Assembly: GCF_900115785.1 (NCBI RefSeq)
Contig: NZ_FOYS01000005.1
Span: 310,001-374,000, forward strand
Direction: 5' to 3'
Length of the DNA stretch: 64,000 nucleotides
Source: Halogeometricum limi
GTDB lineage: Archaea; Halobacteriota; Halobacteria; Halobacteriales; Haloferacaceae
This document shows, in pieces, positions 24,171-31,309 of this stretch; the stretch's first letter is position 1; every line of letters starts with the position of its first letter. The notes below the pieces were generated by a model. The model was not told the origin of the DNA and made no database searches. It saw only the letters and a list, made by a program, of their open reading frames with translations. The position numbers and the translations under genes are program-made.

Positions 24171-25547
24171 ATGTCCGGGAACCAAGAGCATCCGAACTAT
24201 CCGAGCATCGATCAGTCAGACAGAGTCCTCCCGCGGAACCTCCGACAGTCCGGCGACCCGGGGATTCAGATGCTGGTCTCGACGCGAGTCCGCAAGTCCC
24301 CGTTCTTCGATAAGTCGTTCAACGAAGAGGGCGCGTGGCGGTGCACAGTGTACAACCGTACCTACCACCCTCGCGGCCTCGTCGAACCGGAAGACGGCGG
24401 AGCGATGGCGGAGTACGAAGCGCTGACCGAGAAAGTAACTCTCTGGGACGTGGCCGTCGAGCGCCAGATTCGCGTGAAAGGCCCCGACGCCGAGGCGCTC
24501 ACCGACTACCTCATCACTCGCGACGCGACGCAGATCGAGACGATGAAAGGGAAGTACGTCATTCTCTGCAACGAGAAGGGCGGCATCCTGAACGACCCGG
24601 TTCTCCTCCGCGTCGCGGACGACGAGTTCTGGTTCTCTATCTCCGACTCGACGCTCATGCAGTGGATTCAGGGCGTCAACGTCGGCAAGGACTTCGACGT
24701 CGAAGTCGACGAGATCGACGTCGCCCCGATGCAGATTCAGGGTCCGCTCTCCGAAGACGTGATGATCGACGTCGTCGGCGAAGAGGTCAGCGACATCGCG
24801 TACTACGGCCTCATGGAAGCCGAGATCAACGGCTGCGAAGTACTCATCAGCCAGACCGGCTTCTCGGGCGAGAAAGGCTTCGAGATCTACGTAAAGGACG
24901 CGACGAAGTACGGCGAACGCGTGTGGGACCCGGTGATGGAGACGGTGAAAGAACACGGCGGCATGCAGATCGCGCCGGGTCACCACCGCCGCATCGCCGC
25001 GGGTATCCTCTCGTGGGGCCAGGACATGGACCACGAGACGTCTCCGTTCCAGGTCAACCTCGGCTACCAAGTCCCCGACGACAAGGAGGGCGACTACATC
25101 GGCAAAGAGGTCCTCGAAGAGCAGAAAGAGCAGATCGAAAACGGCGAGTACCCGTTCAACCTCAAGCTCGTCGGTCTGAAGATGGCCGGCGAACCCATCC
25201 GTGACTACGCGCCCGACTTCTGGATCGTCTCCGACCCGGACACGGGCGAAGAGTGCGGCTACATGACCTCGCCGTGGTACAACCCGGACCTCGACACCAA
25301 CATCGGCCTCGGCTTCGTGCCTGCGGAGAAACTGCAGAACGAGACCGACGCCAACCTCAACGACGAAATCTACGAGGAAGACCTCGACATCGAGTTCCAG
25401 GTGCACCTGCCCGACGAGTACGCCGAAGAAGACGACGAACCCGTCTTCGCGACGGTCGCAGAGGTGCCGTTCAAAGAGTCCGTCAACCCGAGCGCTCGCG
25501 AACAGGCGAAACTCGGTGCTGCCCAACAAGCGCAGCAGAACGACTAG
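24171..25547 (+). CDS. DmdA-like tetrahydrofolate-dependent demethylase (GcvT superfamily); candidate betaine demethylase
   Basis: 458 residues. The core is a GcvT/aminomethyltransferase fold of the DMSP demethylase (DmdA) type rather than the glycine cleavage type: GGILNDPVLLRVADDEFW, FSISDSTLMQWIQGV, VAPMQIQGPLSEDVM, SQTGFSGEKGFEIYVKD and LSWGQDMDHETSPFQVNLGY all follow the DmdA plan. DmdA takes a methyl group from an onium compound and makes 5-methyl-THF. It is longer than DmdA (about 370), with an N-terminal extension of about 35 residues and an acidic C-terminal tail. The neighbours (betaine-type transporter, dimethylglycine/sarcosine oxidases, GlyA, MetF) point to glycine betaine as substrate; no DmdB/C/D-like genes for DMSP breakdown are in the window. 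DMSP or another methylated onium remains possible. Confidence 0.75.
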   Translation: MSGNQEHPNYPSIDQSDRVLPRNLRQSGDPGIQMLVSTRVRKSPFFDKSFNEEGAWRCTVYNRTYHPRGLVEPEDGGAMAEYEALTEKVTLWDVAVERQIRVKGPDAEALTDYLITRDATQIETMKGKYVILCNEKGGILNDPVLLRVADDEFWFSISDSTLMQWIQGVNVGKDFDVEVDEIDVAPMQIQGPLSEDVMIDVVGEEVSDIAYYGLMEAEINGCEVLISQTGFSGEKGFEIYVKDATKYGERVWDPVMETVKEHGGMQIAPGHHRRIAAGILSWGQDMDHETSPFQVNLGYQVPDDKEGDYIGKEVLEEQKEQIENGEYPFNLKLVGLKMAGEPIRDYAPDFWIVSDPDTGEECGYMTSPWYNPDLDTNIGLGFVPAEKLQNETDANLNDEIYEEDLDIEFQVHLPDEYAEEDDEPVFATVAEVPFKESVNPSAREQAKLGAAQQAQQND

Positions 25548-25586
25548 AACGACTCGGCGACTCGACGACCCTCTGGCAGACGTTCC

Positions 25587-25592
25587 TTTTTT
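25587..25592 (+). terminator. T-tract terminator after the demethylase gene
   Basis: Run of six T on the coding strand, 40 bp after the stop codon, typical of archaeal intrinsic termination. Confidence 0.5.
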
Positions 25593-25739
25593 CTACCGGA
25601 CCGAGAGCGACCGGTCGGTCGTTCGATACGAGGGGGACTCCCGGACCCCCGTCTCACCTTCCTCGCGTAGTCGCGCTTCGAGCGTCGCCGGAAACGAAAA
25701 AGTCGCGTGTCCTCGAATCGGGACGGCGCTTCCGTCGTG

Positions 25740-26987
25740 CTACTCGTACAGCGTGTACTCGTCGGTGAGTTCGGTGACGCGTTCGCCGACGGCCGCGACG
25801 ACAGCCTCGTCGTCCGGGTCGTCAATCACGTCGACGATGAGGTCGGCGACCTCTCGGCACGCGTTCTCGCCGAACCCGCGAGCGGTGAGCGCGGGCGTCC
25901 CGGCGCGGATACCGCTGGGGTTGAACGCAGAGCGTGTCTCGCCGGGCACCGTGTTCGCGTTGAGGACGATACCCGCCTCTTCGAGCGCTTCCTCGACGTC
26001 TTTGCCCGTCGTGTCGGGATGCGACGAGCGCAGGTCGACGAGGACGAGGTGGTTGTCGGTGCCGCCGGAGACCAACTCCAGTCCGTGACTGCGGAGGCGT
26101 TCACCGAGGGCTTTCGCGTTCGCGACGGTCTGTTCGGCGTACTCGGTGAACTCCGGTTGGAGGGCCTCTCCGAACCCGACGGCTTTCCCCGCGACGTTGT
26201 GCATCGCGGGGCCGCCCTGCGTCCCCGGAAAGACGGCCTTGTCGATGGCGTCGGCGTATTCGTCCGACGTCATGATGATGCCGCCGCGGCCCGCACGGAT
26301 GGTCTTGTGCGTCGACCCCGTGACGAAGTCCGCGACGCCGACGGGAGACTCGTGGACGCCCGCGGCGACGAGGCCCGTGATGTGGGCGATGTCCGCGAGG
26401 TGGTATGCGTCGACGGCGTCTGCGGCCGCCTGAATGCGCTCGAAGTCCACCTCGCGCGGGTACGCCGAGTAGCCCGAAACGACGACGTCGGGGTCGAACT
26501 CCTCGGCCGTCTCTCTGAGTCCCTCGTAGTCGAGATACCCCGTCTCGGGGTCGACTTCGTACTGTTCGACGTCGTACACCTGCCCGGCGAAGTTCGCCGG
26601 GTGGCCGTGCGAGAGATGCCCGCCGTGCGTCAGGTCGAGCGAGAGAATCTTGTCGCCGGGGTCGAGCACCGCGAGATAGACGCCCATGTTCGCCTGCGAC
26701 CCCGAGTGCGGTTGGACGTTGACGTGGTCTGCGCCCCACAGTTCCTTCGCGCGGTCGATAGCCAACTGTTCGACCTCGTCGGCGTACCGACACCCGCCGT
26801 AGTACCGACTGCCGGGGTAGCCCTCCGCGTAGTTGTTCGTCAGTTCGGAGCTCTGCGCCTCCATGACCGCCTCGCTCACGTGGTTCTCACTGGCAATCAT
26901 CGAGAGCGTGCCGTTCTGTCGTTCGCGTTCGCCTTCGAGTGCGCGAGCGACCGCCGGGTCGGTCTCTGCGACCGTATCGTACGTCAT
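25740..26987 (-). CDS. glyA: Serine hydroxymethyltransferase
   Basis: 415 residues. PLP enzyme that joins glycine and 5,10-methylene-THF into serine (reversible). Family motifs are LSMIASENHVSEAV, NYAEGYPGSRYYGGC, VNVQPHSGSQANM, THGGHLSHG, ADIAHITGLVAAGVH, the PLP lysine in VTGSTHKTIRAGRGG and GIRAGTPALTARGF. It is a little shorter than bacterial GlyA, as in other archaea. A TATA box at 27011-27020 makes the ATG at 26987 leaderless. It stands next to the demethylase and metF genes, where it would convert the glycine and C1 units released by betaine breakdown into serine. Confidence 0.95.
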   Translation of the reverse strand: MTYDTVAETDPAVARALEGERERQNGTLSMIASENHVSEAVMEAQSSELTNNYAEGYPGSRYYGGCRYADEVEQLAIDRAKELWGADHVNVQPHSGSQANMGVYLAVLDPGDKILSLDLTHGGHLSHGHPANFAGQVYDVEQYEVDPETGYLDYEGLRETAEEFDPDVVVSGYSAYPREVDFERIQAAADAVDAYHLADIAHITGLVAAGVHESPVGVADFVTGSTHKTIRAGRGGIIMTSDEYADAIDKAVFPGTQGGPAMHNVAGKAVGFGEALQPEFTEYAEQTVANAKALGERLRSHGLELVSGGTDNHLVLVDLRSSHPDTTGKDVEEALEEAGIVLNANTVPGETRSAFNPSGIRAGTPALTARGFGENACREVADLIVDVIDDPDDEAVVAAVGERVTELTDEYTLYE

Positions 26988-27010
26988 GAATCACGTACCG
27001 AACCGAACCG

Positions 27011-27020
27011 CCAATAAGGT
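27011..27020 (-). promoter_or_regulatory. TATA box of glyA
   Basis: ACCTTATTGG on the minus strand, centre 28-29 bp before the ATG. Confidence 0.5.
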
Positions 27021-27128
27021 ACGTGTCGACAGAACGTGACGGGGTCGAGACTGTCCGAGTTTCCGGCTATCACGACGTGTCGCCGGTGAGAACGGTCGAA
27101 AACTGCGAGTGCGAAGCGGGGCGAACGC

Positions 27129-27989
27129 TCAGTCTTCGAGGCGGCCGTACCGCCACGACTCGGTGTCGGGCGTCTGGTTGAACGTGTAGATGTGTATCCC
27201 GCGAATCTTGTACTCGTCGTCGCCGACGTAGGGCGCGAGGCCGTCGATGAGTTCGTCGGGTTTGTACGTCCCGCGCGACCCGACCAACTGCTTGACGAAC
27301 CCGAGGATGCCCGTCGTCTTCTTCAGGAACTTGACCGAGTCGCCGACGCCCACCTTCTTCGATATCTGGAGCAGTCGCTGGTACTTCATCACGCCGGGGA
27401 TGCCGACTTCGACCGGGAGGTCGACGCCCTGCGCGCGGATGTCCTCTATCCACTCGACCACCGTCTCGGGGTCGTAACAGAGTTGTGTAACGATGTACGT
27501 CGCGTACGGCTCTTTCCGCTGCATCGCCTCCATCAGCGTCTCGTCGTCGATGAAGTCGTGTCCCTCGGGATAGCCGGTGATGCCGACTTCCTCGAAGTAG
27601 TACTCCATGTCGTCGAGCGCCGAGAGGAGGTCGTACGCCGACTCGAACTCGCCGACGGGTTCCTCTTTGTCGCCGCCGGGGACGAAGATGTCCGTCACGC
27701 CGGCGTCTCGCAGTCGTCGTGCGATGTCACGTAGTTGGTCTCGGTCCTCGACGTACCTGGCCGCGATGTGGGGCACGACGTCGTACCCCAACTCGGCCGC
27801 CGTCTCGGTTCGCTCGACGGTGCGCTCGATACCCAGTTGCGGCGACGTGGTGATGGCGATTGTCGCCCCGTCCGGGAGGTGCGTTATCTCCTCGTCGAAA
27901 CTCTCGAACGGCATCAACTCGAACCGCGCACCCGTGAGGAGCGTCTCGACGCCGTCGGGGTGTGAAACGGTTCGCGTACCTAAGGACAT
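27129..27989 (-). CDS. metF: Methylenetetrahydrofolate reductase
   Basis: 286 residues. TIM-barrel flavoprotein that interconverts 5,10-methylene-THF and 5-methyl-THF. Visible blocks are ARFELMPFESFDEEI, AAELGYDVVPHIAARY, GVTDIFVPGGDKEEPVGEF, EVGITGYPEGH, YATYIVTQLCYDPETVVEWI, VEVGIPGVMK and the C-terminal IRGIHIYTFNQ. In this setting it may run in the oxidative direction, returning the methyl group made by the demethylase to the methylene-THF pool; direction is inference. The start codon lies inside a 15 bp palindrome and a second inverted repeat lies 38 bp upstream. Confidence 0.92.
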   Translation of the reverse strand: MSLGTRTVSHPDGVETLLTGARFELMPFESFDEEITHLPDGATIAITTSPQLGIERTVERTETAAELGYDVVPHIAARYVEDRDQLRDIARRLRDAGVTDIFVPGGDKEEPVGEFESAYDLLSALDDMEYYFEEVGITGYPEGHDFIDDETLMEAMQRKEPYATYIVTQLCYDPETVVEWIEDIRAQGVDLPVEVGIPGVMKYQRLLQISKKVGVGDSVKFLKKTTGILGFVKQLVGSRGTYKPDELIDGLAPYVGDDEYKIRGIHIYTFNQTPDTESWRYGRLED

Positions 27990-28001
27990 GACTTAGTCAT
28001 G
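27987..28001. promoter_or_regulatory. 15 bp palindrome over the metF start codon
   Basis: CATGACTTAGTCATG, symmetrical 7+1+7, covering the ATG of metF (read from 27989 on the minus strand). Position suits a repressor operator; the binding protein is unknown. Confidence 0.4.
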
Positions 28002-28026
28002 GTTTTTCGTGAAGCTACTTGCATGT

Positions 28027-28048
28027 ACGGGTGTCTGTTTACACCCGT
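28027..28048. repeat. Inverted repeat upstream of metF
   Basis: ACGGGTGT and ACACCCGT, eight-base perfect arms with a six-base gap, between the metF start and the end of the gene at 28070; an AT-rich stretch adjoins it at 28049-28054. It could be an operator for metF or a transcript-end hairpin for the upstream gene, though no T-tract follows on the minus strand. Confidence 0.4.
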
Positions 28049-28069
28049 TTAAAAGCGCTCCCGGATAAG

Positions 28070-29299
28070 TCACGCGGTCGTCGGCGTACACTGGCGAATC
28101 CGCGTCGCCACGTCCTCGTACGAGACGCGACGCTTCGGCCCGTCCGCGACGCGGTGGACGACCAAGTCGAGGAGGTTGAGTTGCCGGAGGAGTTCCTGTG
28201 TCGGTTGGCGGTCCATGTCGAGTCGCCGTTGCACCTCGAACAGCGTCGTCGACTCGACGACGGCGTCGACGACGTCCTCTATCCGACAGTCGTCCGGGAG
28301 GCCGAGGCCGTCGGTGACGAGTTGTTCGGTCGGGACCGACTCGGCGTCCTCCGCCGCGGCCGATTCGGGCGCGTCCGGTTCGTCCACGACTGCGGCGTCG
28401 TCCGACGAGGACTCGGCCGCGTCCGTCTCGGCACGCTCCGAACCCGTCTCGGGCACCGACGTCGACTGCGGGGTGGACGGTTCCGCGGACGTGGACGGCT
28501 CCGAGGACATGGACGGCTTCGAAGAAGTCGACGGTTCCGCGGACGTCGATTGCGTGTCGTACGACGTGGGGTCGTGGACGCCCGCCTCTATCATGTACCG
28601 GCGGACCGTCTCGGAGGCGACGTCCATCTCTATCTTCCGACTCATCTCGACGAACGTCTCGCAGGTGTCGTACAGGTGACGGAGGTACGGCGTGTCCTCG
28701 TACGGCGGTACCGACTCGTCGCGGACGGCGGCGAGTTCGTCCGTCTCGTCGTCTGCGGTGTCGTCATCGACGGTCGGCGCGGAACCGTCGGCGTCGTCTG
28801 CGACACCGGCGTCGTTCGCGTCGGTTCCGCTGTCACTCGTTTCGGTGACCGTCGGCGTCGCCGCGCTCTCCGTCTCGACGTCAGTCGTTCCACCCGCCCC
28901 GACGTCCGCGTGACCGTCGGTTTCGATGCGTCGCGGCGAATCGCCGTCCGGGTCGATGTGGAGGACGACGCTCACGACGAGTTCCGCCTCCGGAGAGAGC
29001 GAGACGTCTCGCGTCTCCGCGGAGACGACGGCGTCGCTCGTCGCGACGAGTTCGTCGACCGCGTCCGTGTCGAACTCGACGCAAAGACCGCCGTCGGCGG
29101 TCAGCGACGCTCCCGACGGTGTCAGGTCGGGACACGACCCCTCCGGCGCGAGGAGCGAGAGCGGCACGTCCATCGCGACGCGCAACGCGTCGCTACTCGC
29201 GTCGCCGGTGGACGCCTCGATACTTCGAAGCGTCCGCCCGTCGGACTCGAACTGTTCGACTATCTCCGAGAGTGCGTCGAATGATGTTTGGAGTGCCAT
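28070..29299 (-). CDS. Multi-segment haloarchaeal protein with helix-turn-helix-like ends, likely regulator
   Basis: 409 residues from the ATG at 29299 (MALQTSFDALSEIVEQF); an ATG 33 bp upstream is also in frame. Three ordered parts are joined by acidic Ser/Thr/Pro-rich linkers: residues 1-120 (TDAVDELVATSDAVVSAET and beta strands), a middle segment PYLRHLYDTCETFVEMSRKI with VASETVRRYMIEAGVH that looks like a wHTH, and a C-terminal segment VESTTLFEVQRRLDMDRQPT with LLRQLNLLDLVVHRVADG, also HTH-like. The linker around residue 265 repeats EPSTSS/KPSMSS/EPSTSA. No family name is claimed. Its place between metF and the hydrolase pair makes it a second candidate regulator of the island. Confidence 0.6.
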   Translation of the reverse strand: MALQTSFDALSEIVEQFESDGRTLRSIEASTGDASSDALRVAMDVPLSLLAPEGSCPDLTPSGASLTADGGLCVEFDTDAVDELVATSDAVVSAETRDVSLSPEAELVVSVVLHIDPDGDSPRRIETDGHADVGAGGTTDVETESAATPTVTETSDSGTDANDAGVADDADGSAPTVDDDTADDETDELAAVRDESVPPYEDTPYLRHLYDTCETFVEMSRKIEMDVASETVRRYMIEAGVHDPTSYDTQSTSAEPSTSSKPSMSSEPSTSAEPSTPQSTSVPETGSERAETDAAESSSDDAAVVDEPDAPESAAAEDAESVPTEQLVTDGLGLPDDCRIEDVVDAVVESTTLFEVQRRLDMDRQPTQELLRQLNLLDLVVHRVADGPKRRVSYEDVATRIRQCTPTTA

Positions 29300-29432
29300 G
29301 TCATTGCTAAACTGTGACACGTCGTGTATCATAATGGTAGGTGAGGAATACGCAACCCATTCAAACCATACCCGTTCGAGCGGCGGTGTAACAGGCTTCG
29401 GAGACAGTCAAGAATATCGACTAGTCCGGCGA

Positions 29433-30389
29433 TTAGACTCGCGTCGCGACGGCGGCGAGTCGTTCCCCGGAGACGACGACGGACTCTCTGGCGAGCGAGT
29501 AGACGACGCCCCCCTCGGCCGCGGTCACGGTCTGGAGTCGTTCGAACGACGAGGGGCAGTAGATAGCGCCGAGTTCGGTGCCTTCCGCCAGTTCGTCACC
29601 GACGGTGAGTCCGCGACGCAACTCGAACAGTCCCGACTCGTCGGCGACGGTGTACGCCGCGTCGTCTCGGAGCGTCGTCTGTTCGGGCGAGTCCGCCGGT
29701 GTCGCCGCGAGGACGTCGAGTTCGCGGAGGACGTTCTCCACGCCGTCGACGCCCGCTTGCGCCGCCTCGTGAGCCACCGTCCGACTGTTCGAGAGTTCGG
29801 CCGTGACCGCGGGGATACCCGCCCGCGCGGTGGCCGTGCGGAACGTTCCGGGGCCGTCCTCGTCGTCCGGCGTCTCGTCGCCGTCGGTCAGAAGATACGC
29901 GGTGCCGAACGCCTCGGCGAGTCGACGCGCGTCGTCGTCGCCCTCGCGGTATCTCGCGTGTTCGAGCATGTCCGGCGTCCCCGTGTGAAGGTCCACGACG
30001 GCGTCGGCGTCGGCGGCGAGTTCCCAGAGTCGCGCGGCGATTCGCTCCTGCAGGCTCCCGTTCTCGTCGCCCGGCCAGACGCGGTTGAGGTTCGGGTTCA
30101 TCACGTCGTACTCGGCCGGCGTCATGTACGAACGGTGGTCGAACGCGAGCGAGTTCACGACGGGGACGACGACGACGGTACCCGCGAGTTCGGTCGAGCG
30201 GAGTCTGTCGTGGAGACGACGCAACGCGGCCGGTCCGTTGAGTTCGATACCGTGTTGGGCCGCCTGAACGTACACCGTCGGCCCGTCGCCGCCGGCGTAC
30301 CGATGAACCGTCACCGAGACGTCCGTCCCCGAGGAGAGGCGTCCGAGCGACCGTTCGGTCGCCGTGTGTTCGGCCGGTTCGTACACCAT
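29433..30389 (-). CDS. Succinylglutamate desuccinylase/aspartoacylase-family zinc hydrolase
   Basis: 318 residues from the ATG at 30389; the frame is open 81 bp further but that part is Arg-rich and overlaps the neighbouring gene's promoter. It is an M14-type zinc hydrolase with VYVQAAQHGIELNGPAAL (zinc His and Glu), NPNLNRVWPG and AVVDLHTGTPDMLEH (second His), then GIPAVTAELSNSR with the likely catalytic Glu and a beta-rich C-terminal domain. Relatives remove acyl groups from amino acids (AstE, aspartoacylase, DoeB of ectoine breakdown). It is divergent from the creatininase-family gene with 75 bp between starts, suggesting shared control. Confidence 0.82.
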   Translation of the reverse strand: MVYEPAEHTATERSLGRLSSGTDVSVTVHRYAGGDGPTVYVQAAQHGIELNGPAALRRLHDRLRSTELAGTVVVVPVVNSLAFDHRSYMTPAEYDVMNPNLNRVWPGDENGSLQERIAARLWELAADADAVVDLHTGTPDMLEHARYREGDDDARRLAEAFGTAYLLTDGDETPDDEDGPGTFRTATARAGIPAVTAELSNSRTVAHEAAQAGVDGVENVLRELDVLAATPADSPEQTTLRDDAAYTVADESGLFELRRGLTVGDELAEGTELGAIYCPSSFERLQTVTAAEGGVVYSLARESVVVSGERLAAVATRV

Positions 30390-30464
30390 ACGGTCCCGTC
30401 GGCGGCGACGATGAAAAACGTCCGGAGTGGTGGCTTTATCCGCCTCCCGTCTGAGCCATCGACT

Positions 30465-31202
30465 ATGCACCTCGCGACCGAGACGTGGACCGACCTGGAC
30501 GCCGTCGAGACGGACGTCGCCTTACTCCCGGTTGGGAGCACCGAACAGCACGGCCCGCACGCCCCCCTCGGGACCGACACGCTGAACGCCGAAGCGGTCG
30601 CCGAGGCGGCCGCCGAGAAGTACGCCGACCCCGTCGTCGTCGCGCCGGCGATTCCCGTCGGCGTCGCCGAGGAACATCGGCGGTTCACGGGGACGTTGTG
30701 GACCGCGGAAGACACGTTCCGCGCCTACGTCCGCGACGTGGTCGCCAGTCTCGCTTCGCACGGGTGGGACCACGTCGTCGTGGTCAACGGACACGGGGGG
30801 AACATCGCCGCTCTCGGCGAGGTGACCGCCCGTATCACCCGACGCGACGAGGCGTTCGCCGTCCCGTTCACGTGGTTCGACGAAGTCGGCGAGCACAGTT
30901 CCGACATGGGGCACGGCGGTCCGTTGGAGACGTCGCTCCTCCGGCACGCCAACCCGGAGACGGTCCACGAGGACAGACTGGACGACGCCGCCGAGAACGG
31001 GAGCGACCGGTGGGGCGACTGGCAGGGCCGGGTGAACCTCGCCGTCGACTCCCACGAGTTCACCGAGAACGGCGTCGTCGGCGACCCCCGAGACGGGAGC
31101 GCCGAACGAGGGGAGGAACTGATGGAGCGAGCGACCGACGCGCTGGTCGAACTCCTCGACGTGATTCGCGAGCGAGAGACCGGCCCCCGCGACGGCTACT
31201 GA
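30465..31202 (+). CDS. Creatininase-family amidohydrolase
   Basis: 245 residues. Family motifs are LPVGSTEQHGPHAPLGTDTL (metal Glu, His and Asp), VGVAEEHRRFTGTL, VVVNGHGGNIAAL and DMGHGGPLETSLL. Creatininase opens creatinine to creatine; other members open lactams or process pyrroline-type rings, so the substrate is open. Creatine degradation feeds sarcosine, which would link it to the oxidases downstream, but no creatinase gene is visible here. The next gene starts 108 bp downstream with its own TATA box. Confidence 0.85.
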   Translation: MHLATETWTDLDAVETDVALLPVGSTEQHGPHAPLGTDTLNAEAVAEAAAEKYADPVVVAPAIPVGVAEEHRRFTGTLWTAEDTFRAYVRDVVASLASHGWDHVVVVNGHGGNIAALGEVTARITRRDEAFAVPFTWFDEVGEHSSDMGHGGPLETSLLRHANPETVHEDRLDDAAENGSDRWGDWQGRVNLAVDSHEFTENGVVGDPRDGSAERGEELMERATDALVELLDVIRERETGPRDGY

Positions 31203-31268
31203 CCGAGCGTCGAAGAACACGTCTGGTCAGTCGATGGACCGTTCGAGGTTCGATTTCTACACGGGCGA

Positions 31269-31278
31269 TAATTATATT
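31269..31278 (+). promoter_or_regulatory. TATA box of the first dimethylglycine oxidase gene
   Basis: TAATTATATT, predicted transcript start near 31300, ten bases before the ATG at 31310. Confidence 0.45.
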
Positions 31279-31309
31279 GGGCCGCTGGGGTCACCCTTCG
31301 AACAGATTC

